Below, in pieces: positions 17,401-25,479 of a stretch of 64,000 bases of DNA. A program made the position numbers and the translations under genes. Positions within the stretch are counted from its first letter, which is position 1; the number at the start of each line of letters is the position of its first letter. Where the stretch lies: the NCBI RefSeq assembly GCF_009765365.1, contig NZ_VTOM01000016.1:1-64000 (forward strand). Direction: 5' to 3'. Origin of the DNA: Antarcticirhabdus aurantiaca. GTDB lineage: Bacteria; Pseudomonadota; Alphaproteobacteria; Rhizobiales; Rhizobiaceae. The notes under the pieces were generated by a model. The model worked only from the letters and a program-made list of their open reading frames with translations. It ran no database searches and was not told the origin of the DNA.

Positions 17401-18263
17401 CGGCTCGACAGGTGCCGCGTGCCGCCGTTGCCGTCGATGATGCGGATCTCCAGCGAAAAGGGCCGGACCTGCGCGACCGCGGCCAACGCCTCGTCCAGGA
17501 TGTGGTGGTCGTCGGGATGGACCACTCGACGGAAGAGCTGCGCCGGGTCGCCACCGCCTGCCGGATCGGCTCCGATCAGGCGGTAGAGGCTGTCGGACCA
17601 AGTGATCGACCCTGTCGAGATATCCACCTCCCAGCTCCCCGAGGCGCTCACGGTCTCGGCGTGCAACAGGAGGATGTTCTGCTTGAGAAGGTCTTCGTCC
17701 TGCCGTGCCTTCTCATGGCGCACGCGGGCGAGTTCGTCGCGCCGCGCCATCGCGTCGAGGTCGGCACGGTGCCGACGCAGCTCGTCCGTCGCCGCCTCGG
17801 CGAGGCTGGCCAAAATCGACGCCTCGCGGGACGAGAACTCGCGAGGCACGGTGTCCACGACGCAGAGGGACCCGAGCCGCAAACCGGGTTCAAGCAGGAG
17901 GGGAGCTCCCGCGTAGAATCGGATCCCGGGGCCGCCGACGACCAGGGGATTGCCCGCGAAGCGCTCGTCGTCGAGGGTGTCGGGAACGACCAAGACCTCA
18001 TCCGCCCTGATGGCGTGATCGCAGAGGGCATCGGCTCGGCGCGTCTCGCAGAGATCGGTTCCGCAGCGCGCCTTCAGCCACTGCGTCCTGCCGTCGAGCA
18101 CGGAGATGTAGGCGATGGGCATGCCGAAGATGTCGCGGGCGAGGCCACAGATCCGATCGAGCGATGGCGAGGCCGGCATGTCGACCGCGCCGAGCGCGTC
18201 CAGCGCGGCAAGGCGGTCCAACTCGGAGACAGTGCGTGAGCTCGGTCGCTGCATGAGATCCAA
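14460..18263 (-). CDS. GAF-multi-PAS-GGDEF-EAL cyclic-di-GMP enzyme
   Basis: A 1267-residue soluble protein that should make and/or degrade cyclic di-GMP under sensory control. In order: GAF domain (about 25-165), five PAS-type segments (about 200-800), GGDEF (about 805-965) with intact RLGGDEFAL, and EAL (about 985-1235) with AEALLRW, ELEITES, LDDFGTGFSSL, KLDRSFVSD and AEGVET, so both catalytic halves look competent. Two adjacent PAS units (both opening LRESED then HRHAVELSPQIPW) are near copies, indicating a recent internal duplication. No transmembrane segment is seen, so it senses cytoplasmic signals. It stands alone; no partner gene is adjacent. Confidence 0.93.
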   Translation of the reverse strand: MDLMQRPSSRTVSELDRLAALDALGAVDMPASPSLDRICGLARDIFGMPIAYISVLDGRTQWLKARCGTDLCETRRADALCDHAIRADEVLVVPDTLDDERFAGNPLVVGGPGIRFYAGAPLLLEPGLRLGSLCVVDTVPREFSSREASILASLAEAATDELRRHRADLDAMARRDELARVRHEKARQDEDLLKQNILLLHAETVSASGSWEVDISTGSITWSDSLYRLIGADPAGGGDPAQLFRRVVHPDDHHILDEALAAVAQVRPFSLEIRIIDGNGGTRHLSSRGGPMGSTGGRPPRMVGILTDISAAKVAEAALRESEDHHRHAVELSPQIPWIADAGGRITEAGPRWEALTGLTLERTLGDGWGAALHPDDVERARDLWKSSLETLQPYDCESRVCTPSGDWRWIRSYAAPRLAADGRVIRWYGTVEDIHERRVAEAALRESEDNHRHAVELSPQIPWTADANGRILEAGPRWIELTGMTVERTLGHGWSDALHPEDLAATRERWSAAVGARSPLDTEYRLRLRSGAYRWFRAYAAPRLAADGSVMRWYGTVEDIHERRTAEEALRQSEAFSRSVLDSSPDFVVVLDLDGRVRSMNRAAALLLGPEAASGISDRSWADGWPGSHRDMVREAVAGALAGASRRFSARFPGRSGREAWWDVTVDPVRADDGAITHVLAISRDVTERERMRGEVEAARGQLAEVLESTTDNVIVLDREFRVSYMNRHARTFVRLTSSLDVGGCLWDAYPEYLESDIGERFRQVLDGGGATQFEMFARRAGIWLEVHAFPDGSKGVSIFFRDVTEARRAREEIAHLAHHDSLTGLANRASFNKALERAFRGGAAGGAAVLLLDLDLFKEVNDSLGHPIGDALLRQVAARLRGAAGEGVFLARLGGDEFALVMPREAGEPAVALARRLVASLMGLFHIDGHVIRLGASAGVAVARSGIDTAEDLFRAADVALYRAKAAGGGVACLFEDEMLERVNARQSMKRDLALALERGELELAYQPLLDLGSGQLRGAEALLRWRHPTRGAVSPGEFVPLAEETGLISEIGDWVLERACRQAAGWPREICVAVNVSTVQFRGDSLPLKVAGALARTGIDPRRLELEITESVLLQDSEHNMRMLRSLREMGVRIALDDFGTGFSSLSYLRLFPFDKLKLDRSFVSDIGRSPQAEAIIRAAGEMGRALSMTTTAEGVETPEQLDWLRVNGWSQAQGYLIGPPVEPERLEALLFPAKGPAPSRGRHRGSRQPEISSVSRETRAAAS

Positions 18264-18765
18264 TCCCGATATGCTCCAGGGTTAGATCAACCGGCGCTAA
18301 GGTTACGTTACGCCCGCACGGCAAGCCAATCATGGTCGAGGAGCGACCTTGTCGCGGGGCGCCCGGGAGACCGGCGCCCCGCGATTTCATGGGGCTCGAC
18401 GCGGACGGAGAAGGCGATATCCGATCTCCCATCCGTCGGGAACGTTCCCGCTCTCGCTCCTCCTACGAGCGACCCACGTCACGGAAAGGCACCCGGCAGC
18501 GGCACCCGACCGGGGACGCGACCGCATCCGTTCACTCCAACCTCGCGACGCGATCCGACGGGCCTGTCCACCCGTGGCCGCGGGTCTTCGAAGCCGGATC
18601 GACGGCACCACGCTCGCGGATCAATGGAACCCACGGCGCATGGGGTCCGTCGCCCGGGCAAGTCGCAGCGTCGGCGCACCCGTCCACGGAACACGGCGCG
18701 GGCTGCGGCATTCCGTGGACGGGCGGCGCTCATCACCTTGCGTCGAAAGCCGCGGAGGATTGACG
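18264..18765. other. intergenic stretch with a hairpin upstream of a receiver gene
   Basis: The 502 bases lie between two divergent genes. It holds a short palindrome GGGAACGTTCCC near 18439-18450 and the longer inverted repeat annotated separately at 18679-18723. No gene is supported. Confidence 0.4.
18679..18723. repeat. 13-bp perfect inverted repeat before the receiver gene
   Basis: CCCGTCCACGGAA (18679-18691) and TTCCGTGGACGGG (18711-18723) are perfectly complementary around a 19-base loop. It ends 42 bases before the start of the single-domain receiver gene, so it would lie in the promoter or leader. It could be an operator, a leader hairpin or an IS-end remnant. Confidence 0.6.
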
Positions 18766-19149
18766 ATGTCGTCGAGCGCCAGTGAAAGGAACCCACCGGT
18801 TCTGGTCGTCGAGGACGAGGCACTCGTCCGCATGGTCATGGTCGACGAACTCGAGGAGGCGGGTTTTCGCGTCATCGAGGCCGACAATGCCGACGACGGC
18901 TTGGCGGAGCTCGAGCGCCACCAAGACATCATGGCCCTCCTCACCGACATCGAGCTGCCGGGGTCGATCGATGGCGTCAAACTGGCCCGGATCACGAATG
19001 AGAGGTACCCGGACGCGGCGGTGATCGTCATGTCCGGGCGGATCCGCCCGGGACGCCAGGAACTGCCGAGGCATGCCCGGTTTTTCGGAAAGCCCTATCG
19101 CCATGCCGAGGTCATAGAGGCCCTGCACGAACTCATGGGGCGCACCTGA
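18766..19149 (+). CDS. single-domain response regulator (receiver only)
   Basis: This 127-residue protein is a stand-alone receiver domain. The acidic pocket is VVEDEAL (Glu16, Asp17), the phosphoacceptor is Asp61 in LLTDIELPG, Ser90 is in VIVMSGR, and the conserved Lys109 is in FFGKPYR. No output domain follows, so it probably acts as a phosphate sink, a shuttle or a protein-protein switch for one of the HWE-type kinases, which often signal to such proteins. GGAGG lies about 9 bases before the ATG. It converges with a decayed kinase-receiver gene. Confidence 0.9.
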   Translation: MSSSASERNPPVLVVEDEALVRMVMVDELEEAGFRVIEADNADDGLAELERHQDIMALLTDIELPGSIDGVKLARITNERYPDAAVIVMSGRIRPGRQELPRHARFFGKPYRHAEVIEALHELMGRT

Positions 19150-19394
19150 ACGGGCTTGACGTGCTCCCCGGCTCGCTCTAGCGCCCCCGCGCCGCGACGA
19201 TCGGGTCGGTCAAGGACGCGGCTGCCGGACGTCGTGTGCGTTTCGGCCCGGCCGGATGCGTCCGGCCTCCCGAAACGATCGGCGGCCGTGACGACCTCCT
19301 GGCGGCTGGGGCAAGGTGACCGACGAGGTCAGCGGCAGCCTCGTCGCACGGCACACAGGCGGGAGGCCGGCCACGTTCCGGGGAGAGCACGGGA

Positions 19395-19890
19395 TCAGGC
19401 GTCCAGGACCTCCCGAATCTTCACCGCGAGCTGGTCGATGCCGAACGGCTTGGCGAGGAAGTTGGTGCCCGGGTCGAGGACGCCGTTGTGCACGACGGCG
19501 TTGCGCGTGTACCCGGTCGTGTAGAGCACCTTGAGGTCCGATCGCAGCGCGGCCGCCTGATCGACGAGTTGGCGTCCAGTCATGCCGGGCATGACGATGT
19601 CGGTGAAGAGCAGGGTGATGTCCTGCCCGCGCTCCACCATGGCCTCGGGACCGCTCCCCGCGTGGAGCACGGTGTAGCCGAGTTCGCGAAGCGTCTCGAC
19701 GGTAAAGTTGCGCACGCGCTCCTCGTCCTCCACCACCAGCACGATCTCCGAGGGCACGCCGCCCCTCGCGACCGCAGGTGCGCGGCGCACCGCCGTCGGC
19801 GCGTCGCCCCGGAAGCGCGGAAGGTAGAGCTTGAACGTCGTGCCGTGGCCGACCTCGGAGTACCTCCATTGGAGCCGTGCGCCTGAGAAG
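19395..19890 (-). pseudogene. 3' remnant of a hybrid histidine kinase/receiver gene
   Basis: The minus strand encodes the last strand of a histidine-kinase ATPase domain (SEVGHGTTFKLYLPR) followed by a complete receiver domain (IVLVVEDEERVRNF, LLFTDIVMPGMTG, LAKPFGIDQL). All sensor and kinase sequence upstream is gone: beyond about 19890 the frame is unrelated Arg/Ser-rich reading. It resembles the common PAS-HisKA-HATPase-REC proteins whose end is YSEVGQGTTVKLYLPR. The receiver could still be translated, but the protein has lost its kinase. Confidence 0.75.
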
Positions 19891-20070
19891 CCGGTCGCTC
19901 CTTCGCAGGAGCTGGCCACCGAGTGCGAGAAGGCGCTCGAGGCTTGGCGCGGCGTTCGATCGGACCCCGTCAACGAGAACACGCGTGCGGCCTTCGAGGC
20001 CCTGGAGGCCGCCGAGCGGTGCTCGTACCAACCCACGGGCGACGACGCGGCCTTCGCCACCGAGGGATGA
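19891..20070 (+). pseudogene. possible 3' fragment of a plus-strand gene at a recombination scar
   Basis: Directly abutting the kinase remnant, the opposite strand becomes protein-like: PVAPSQELATECEKALEAW then VNENTRAAFEALEAAERCSY, ending at 20070. No start codon of its own sits in a sensible place, because the frame runs back into the antisense of the kinase end. It looks like the C-terminus of an unknown helical protein joined to the kinase end by deletion or rearrangement. Confidence 0.35.
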
Positions 20071-20319
20071 CGCCACCTTCGACGACGCTGCAGCATGCGT
20101 CCCAGTCGGCGAGCCGCCCTCCCCCGATCGTGGCCGACCTCATGTGGCCGGGCGCGATGATGTGGCTGCGCATCGGCAACCCTGGTCCGAAGAAGAGATC
20201 TCCGGATAGCTCCGGTTAATCCCAGCGTGGTGTCATTCCTCCACAGCAGCAAGGCATTCGCGTCGTGATGCGGTGCAAACAAAAACACATGCGTTGCTGC
20301 GGCGCACGGAGGATGTTCG

Positions 20320-20517
20320 ATGTTGTTGCAGGAAACGACGGATCCCATCGTCGGCATGTTCGGCCGCAGGATCGCCGACCGGATCGCGAGGGCCACGGAC
20401 ATCCGTCCTGTCGCCGAGTTCATGCAGATCGCCCTCCTCGTGGATGTGCATGGCTTGGCACCGGACACGACGGTTGGCGAGTTGCGGACCATGGCTGAGC
20501 GGCGCCGGCACGCCTGA
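20320..20517 (+). CDS. small hypothetical protein of 65 residues
   Basis: The product (MLLQETTDPIVGMFGRRIAD..., later RPVAEFMQIALLVDVHGL) is amphipathic and reads like a helical adaptor. A GGAGG lies 9 bases before the ATG at 20320, which supports translation. It has no recognised domain. The region around it is otherwise gene-poor. Confidence 0.5.
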   Translation: MLLQETTDPIVGMFGRRIADRIARATDIRPVAEFMQIALLVDVHGLAPDTTVGELRTMAERRRHA

Positions 20518-20860
20518 GGGTCGACACGGCCATCGAACGCCGGCCGGCAACGCGACACGGATCGCGATCCGCCCTGCCATGGCTTCGTGCCACCGATGGG
20601 GTTCGCGCGAGGGAGCTAGCGCGAGGCAGCTTTCCGCCTTTGTCGCTCCGATCAAGCGGTGCCGTCCTTCCGCAGCCCCTCGAAGCCTGCTTCCGGATCT
20701 GCGGGAACCCTGCCGATTGCCGTCGTGGATGCCGGTTCGCTCGTGAGGGCGAGCCGCAGCGGATCGCGCCGGCGATCGGATCCCCCGCCTTGCGGGTCAC
20801 GCCGGACGGAACCGGCTCATTCCGGGGCCGCGGACGTGATCCTCATGACCGGGGGCAAGC
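20518..20860. other. intergenic stretch, nothing recognised
   Basis: The 343 bases lie between two small converging hypothetical genes. No gene, repeat or terminator is convincing. Confidence 0.3.
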
Positions 20861-21073
20861 TCACGGACGCCGACTGGCAGTCCACCCGAGGCCGTGCGCG
20901 ATCTCGTAAACCTGCGACCTTGTCAGGCCTGTTGCGGAGACCGCACCGAACAGGTCGCAGACCGCCCCTCCGTCGAGTTGTCTCGGCAGGACATGGATGC
21001 CCTTGGCGAGCAGGTACGACACGGCCTCGCCGAAGAGCGGGGACATGCCGGTCGAGTGCGTGGGATTGATCAT
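20861..21073 (-). CDS. small hypothetical protein of 70 residues
   Basis: This frame starts with ATG 21073 after a strong GGGGAGAGG. It encodes MINPTHSTGMSPLFGEAVSY followed by LLAKGIHVLPRQLDGGAVCD and LTRSQVYEIAHGLGW, which could fold into helices with a short HTH-like tail, but I cannot name a family. One Cys. It stands alone. Confidence 0.5.
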   Translation of the reverse strand: MINPTHSTGMSPLFGEAVSYLLAKGIHVLPRQLDGGAVCDLFGAVSATGLTRSQVYEIAHGLGWTASRRP

Positions 21074-21317
21074 GGTCCTCTCCCCTCGCCCGCTCTATGC
21101 CGCCGCGAACCGGCGCCCGCCAGATGGTGAAATCACGTACCGAGCCGGATGCGGGGCAGGTGGCGGCATAGGGCGGCCCCTTCGATCGCGCAGGGCACCG
21201 CGCCGTCGGGAAAGCGTGCGTCCGACGGAGCGGATCCGAGCCACGGCGCCGCATAAGATCGTTTGCGCCCTCCCGTTCGGCTTCGGGGGATCCCCTTCCT
21301 GCGGGACGGCGTGGCGG

Positions 21318-21701
21318 CTAGGCGATCGGTGTACCTGCCGCGAGCAAGCCGAGCGCCTCCGCCCGATCGTTCGCCCGGCCGCGATCGAGGACAGTGCGCT
21401 CGAGCCTGTCGATCGTCTCGAGAAGGCGGACGCGCGCCGGCCGCGCCTCGGCCTCGCTTTCGCCGTGACGGAGCCGGCGCTCGAGGTCCATTGCGGCCGA
21501 GCGTACGTCGTCCAATGCCGCCCGGATCGCCGCATCGTCCCCGACGAGGTGGAGGATCCGCGTCTCGAAAGCACCCGCGGTGCCGCGATCGACGTACTCG
21601 CCGTCGACCCTCCCCGTGTAACGGCGCGCGTTGTAGCGGGCGGCATCCGCCGCCCCGCCAAGGCGCACCCGCAACTTGGCCCCGGCATCCGCTCCGCCCA
21701 T
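21318..21701 (-). CDS. hypothetical protein of 127 residues
   Basis: The ATG at 21701 follows GGGGAGGAG. The product begins MGGADAGAKLRVRLGGAADA and is mainly helical after residue 45 (DDAAIRAALDDVRSAAMDLE, then ARVRLLETIDRLERTVLD), suggesting a coiled-coil or helical bundle. I see no named domain, signal or membrane segment. It is divergent from the frameshifted GGDEF gene. Confidence 0.55.
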   Translation of the reverse strand: MGGADAGAKLRVRLGGAADAARYNARRYTGRVDGEYVDRGTAGAFETRILHLVGDDAAIRAALDDVRSAAMDLERRLRHGESEAEARPARVRLLETIDRLERTVLDRGRANDRAEALGLLAAGTPIA

Positions 21702-21970
21702 GTCGGCTCCTCCCCGTCGGGAACGATGGCGCCGGCACCGCCGGGCCTCACCCGCACCGACCGCGACCGCGCCGCCGAGCCATCTGTCCTCGATCCGGGA
21801 GGACGCTCCCAAGGACCGGCGCGCACACCCTCGATCGAACCGCAAGATGGTGGCGGGCTCACCGGGGACCCGCGGCACCGGCTCATTTACCGCACCTTAG
21901 ACGGAAGGCGTTAGGAACGCGTTCCGACGGATTCCGGACTTGGCGTCGGGAAAGAGGATCACGCAGAACC

Positions 21971-23175
21971 ATGCGGGCGCTCATTCTCATCTGGATGGTG
22001 CCCGCAGCCTTCGCGCTTGCCGCGGCGGTGCTTTGGACGCTCCACCGGAAGGGTCTCGCCTCCGCTCACTGGGCGGCCGCGTTCCTGGTGCTCGGCCTCG
22101 CCTACGGGACGATGCAACTCACCCCGGCCGCCTGGTCGAGCAGGAAGCCGCTGGTGGAGGACTCGCTGTTCCTGATCGGCGCCGCGTTGATGACGGAGGC
22201 CATGGCAAGCCGCGCCTCACGGCCGGCCAATCGCGTCGCGGTCGCGGCCGTGGCCGTGGCCGTGGCCGTGGCCGCGATCACGGGTGCCGCTTATGCATTG
22301 GCAATCCTGGGCAGCGTTCCCGTCGAGACGGCCGTCGTGCAAGGTGGATGCGCCCTCATCCTCCTTTGCGGCGTCCTCGCCATGCGGCACCGCCGCCGCC
22401 CGGCGGACAGGGTCCTTCTGGTCGCCTTCGGCCTCCTGTCCACGCTTTTGGGCGCCCAAAGCCTGGCATATGCGTTCTCGGCGACGCCGAGGGGCGTGGC
22501 GGGAGCGTGGTCGGCGTCGGCATGGGGGTTCACGTTCATGGTGACCGGGGGCTTGATCGCGGTCTTGCTGACCTTCTCGGTCTGCCTCGCACTGGCCTTG
22601 GACGTCGTGGACCGCCTGTCCGAGGCCGCGAATACGGATCCCCTGACCGGCGCGCTGAACCGGCGCGGCCTGGGCGAGAGCGCCCCCGCTTGTCGATGGC
22701 CTCCCATGGCGGCCCCGGGGCCGTGGCGATCGTCGACATCGACCATTTCAAGAGGATCAACGACACTTGCGGTCACGATGCCGGCGACCGCGTGATCGTC
22801 ATCCTCGGAGCGCTGCTGAGGGGGACCGTTCCCGCGCGCGGATGCGTCGGGCGGCTGGGGGGCGAGGAGTTCGCCGTGCTCCTCCCGGGCTCGTCGGCGG
22901 AGGCTGCTCGCGCCCTGGCGGAAACGGTCCGCCACCGCTTCACCGAGCTGGCGAGCCTCTCGCTCGGATCGGACTTGCGTCCGACGGTCAGCTTCGGGAT
23001 CACCGAAGTGGCGGCGGGCGAGCCCATCGCAAGCGCTCTCGCCAGGGCCGACACCCTCCTCTACGTCGCCAAGAGGGAAGGCCGCGACAGGATCGTCTGC
23101 GATCCGGACGCGCGGGCGGAAGGGTCGGACGTCCCTCCTCGGAGCAGCCGCGGTCAGCCGCTCGCGCCTCCTTGA
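21971..23175 (+). pseudogene. membrane GGDEF protein gene with a one-base frameshift
   Basis: From ATG 21971 the first frame encodes about six or seven membrane helices (MRALILIWMVPAAFALAAAV onward) and enters the GGDEF domain with ANTDPLTGALNRRG. It then loses frame at a run of five C (22683-22687). The rest, VAIVDIDHFKRINDTCGHDA and RLGGEEFAVLLPG, continues in the next frame to 23175. Restoring one C joins them into a normal membrane-bound diguanylate cyclase with an intact GGEEF site. The first frame alone ends at 22795 without a catalytic site. Whether the lost base is real or a homopolymer error cannot be told here. Confidence 0.8.
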
Positions 23176-23223
23176 ATTCGCACGTCCGCGACCGACGGGG
23201 ACCGGCGGCTCCCAAGCGCCCAC

Positions 23224-23889
23224 TCAGTCGGTGGGAACCGAGAGGTCGATGGTAACGCCGCTCACGCCGGGGATGGCCTCCGCGACGGTCCTGACGGCCT
23301 CCAGTTCGACGCTCGAGCCCACGCATCCGCGGATCCGGACCTCGCCGCCCTCGACCTCGATCGCGAGGTTCGAGGGATCCACTCCCGCATCGTCGCGCAA
23401 CCGGGTGACGATCGCGCGTCGCAGGGCCCCGTCGCCTGCCGCCACGGGCTCCGGCTTGGCAATCGCAACAGCCCGGAGGAGATCGGCGCGACTGACGATG
23501 CCGACGATCCGCCCGTCCCTTGTCACGGGCACCCGCTTGATGCGGCGACGATGGAGCGTCGCTGCGACCTCCGCCAGCGTGTCATCCGGAGCCACCGTCA
23601 CCGCCGGCGAACTCATGACGTCGGAAACCTTCCAGCCGTGGCTCCTGACGTAGGCTCTCGCGCGCTCCTCCGGGGATGTCGGGTCGTCCGCGGTCGCCAG
23701 GGTCCCGATGCCGAGCTCGACCCGCCTGAGGAGGTCCCCCTCGGTGACGATGCCGACGAGGCTGCCGTCGTCGTCGATGACGGGCAACCCGCTGATCGAG
23801 CGATCGAGCATCAGTCGGGCGGCCTGCTTGACGCCGTTCAGGGGAGAGACGGTGATCACCGGGACCGTCATCAGATCCTTCGCCCTCAT
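23224..23889 (-). CDS. CBS-pair plus BON domain protein
   Basis: A 221-residue soluble protein with two CBS motifs (MRAKDLMTVPVITVSPLNG...GLPVIDDDGSLVGIVTEGDL and VSDVMSSPAVTVAPDDTLAE...GRIVGIVSRADLLRA) and a C-terminal BON domain (RRAIVTRLRDDAG, then VEGGEVRIRGCVGS). CBS pairs bind adenosyl ligands such as AMP/ATP; BON domains bind lipids or periplasmic partners, but no signal peptide is present. The fusion is common in Hyphomicrobiales as a stress protein of unknown role. AAGGAGGT lies 11 bases before the ATG. Its upstream region contains a weak Fnr-like site (24104-24117). Confidence 0.92.
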   Translation of the reverse strand: MRAKDLMTVPVITVSPLNGVKQAARLMLDRSISGLPVIDDDGSLVGIVTEGDLLRRVELGIGTLATADDPTSPEERARAYVRSHGWKVSDVMSSPAVTVAPDDTLAEVAATLHRRRIKRVPVTRDGRIVGIVSRADLLRAVAIAKPEPVAAGDGALRRAIVTRLRDDAGVDPSNLAIEVEGGEVRIRGCVGSSVELEAVRTVAEAIPGVSGVTIDLSVPTD

Positions 23890-24405
23890 GAATTTCCATG
23901 ACCTCCTTGTTCGCGTTGAGCCTCATGCGTCGTACGCGCTCCGCTCTTTCTCGCGGCATGCGCCGGAAGCAGCGGCGCGGGCAAGGCGGTGCGCGGGACG
24001 CCCGAGGGCACGAGCCGCGCGCCTCCCTTCGTCTGGCCCGCAAGTCGCGCCGCACGGTCACGCGCTCGACATACCGCACCATAGCGCTTTCGGGTGCCGT
24101 TGCCCTTGTCCTGGATCAATGCAGGCATCCCGTGTCCGGGCCACGGTGCCGGCTCGAACCCGACAGCAGACCGGAACGCGGAGCGCCATGACGTCCAAAG
24201 CCATACGGAGGGTGAAGCCGGGGAACCGCAACCGCGCTTGTCCGACGACACGCGCGGTCGCCCTTGCCCCCACCCCGACCACCCGGGAGGCGATCTGCGC
24301 CGGCGGGAAGCTCGGGAGACCGCACCTCCGCATGTGGGCCTCAACGAGCAGCGGACGGCACGACCTTCCCGTTCGCGCGGGCCGAGCACGGCGGGCGGGA
24401 AGGGC
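23890..24405. other. intergenic region between divergent CBS-BON and TauE/SafE-like genes
   Basis: The 516 bases show no convincing gene on either strand. At 24104-24117 there is TTGTC-N4-ATCAA, matching 8 of 10 fixed positions of the Fnr consensus TTGAT-N4-ATCAA. Position would allow control of either gene, but it is weaker than the other boxes in the window. Confidence 0.35.
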
Positions 24406-25110
24406 ATGAACGCCGAACTCGGCTTCCTGGGCGGCCTCTTGACCGGCGCGGCGGGCAGTCCCCACTGCATCGGTCTCTGCGGCGGCATCGCCGCGTCGCT
24501 CGCAGTGGCGGGCGGGCGCAAGCTTCCTCCGCGGGTTGCGGCCGGACGGGTGCTGGCGGTCCAGCTCGGCCGCCTCGCCGCCTACGTCGCCCTTGGCAGT
24601 GTGGTGGGAGCCGGAGGCGGCGCGATGGGCCTCGTTCTCGGCGGGGCAGGAGCACAGCATGCGTTGCGCGTCCTTGCCGCCGTGAGCCTAGTCCTGATGG
24701 GCCTGTCGATGCTCGGAGTCCTTCGTCTCCCCGGTCGCCGGGTTCGGACATCGGCGCAAGGGGCTCGTTCCTGCTGTGCGGCGCGTCCCCGGAACGGGAG
24801 CGTGCTCCCGTTCGTGGCGGGTCTTGGCTGGGGGCTTGCGCCGTGCGGGATGGTCTATGCCGCGCTCCTCACCGCAATGCTGTCTGGGTCCTTCGCCGGC
24901 GGCGCGATCTTCATGGCGGGCTTCGGCTTGGCGACGATCCCCCCGGTTCTCGTCGCCGGCTTCGGGACCGCGGTGCTTCTCTCGCGCTGGCGCGGCACCG
25001 TCCGCAACCTCAAGAACCCGCTCGGATGGTCGGTTGCCATCGTCGGGGTGATCAGCATGGCGGACCCGGCCAAGCAAATCGGTGAGCTGTGCCTGGGAAG
25101 CGGAGGCTGA
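24406..25110 (+). CDS. TauE/SafE-like (UreH-type, DsbD_2) membrane protein
   Basis: This 234-residue inner-membrane protein has six or so helices and the family's two signature turns: SPHCIGLCGGIAAS in the first helix and GWGLAPCGMVYAALL in the fourth. Family knowledge: this branch (annotated sulfite exporter or heavy-metal transport domain protein) is typically encoded with cbb3 oxidase maturation genes and is thought to help copper or electron delivery. Here it is about 6 kb from ccoN rather than in the operon. The ATG at 24406 follows GGCGGGAAGGG. The Cys pairs in both turns are intact. Confidence 0.85.
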   Translation: MNAELGFLGGLLTGAAGSPHCIGLCGGIAASLAVAGGRKLPPRVAAGRVLAVQLGRLAAYVALGSVVGAGGGAMGLVLGGAGAQHALRVLAAVSLVLMGLSMLGVLRLPGRRVRTSAQGARSCCAARPRNGSVLPFVAGLGWGLAPCGMVYAALLTAMLSGSFAGGAIFMAGFGLATIPPVLVAGFGTAVLLSRWRGTVRNLKNPLGWSVAIVGVISMADPAKQIGELCLGSGG

Positions 25111-25479
25111 TGCGCGATGGTTGCCGGCTGCCATCGCCTATCGCCCGGCAGTGCGCCCGAGTGGTGTGAGGTCGCCAGGACGGCACCAGCCAGACGTTGA
25201 TTTCGCGATACGGACGGCCGAACGTGCGTACGATCCGCCCCGGCTTTCGGGAAGCGTGAGGCAGTCGACCGCCGCATGTGGCTGCGGCTGTTTCGCCCGT
25301 TCCATGCCGCTGCGCCCGGCGGCAGAAAGAGCACCCGAAGTCCCTCGATGGCGCCGAGACGATGAACTCGCGCCTTGCGACCATGGTTCGGCGCGGGGCT
25401 TCGACGTCGATATGCGTAGCGATCCGTTGCAAGGTCCGGTGGCCCATGGGGCGGCACAGCGGCACTCGAGGGCAGGTCC
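25111..25479. other. intergenic stretch, nothing recognised
   Basis: The 369 bases lie between convergent genes. A terminator would be expected, but no hairpin with a T tract stands out. Confidence 0.3.

Noticed and set aside
18439-18450. GGGAACGTTCCC palindrome as an EcfG-type promoter
   Set aside because: EcfG promoters need GGAAC and CGTT about 16-18 bases apart; here the two are fused in one palindrome.
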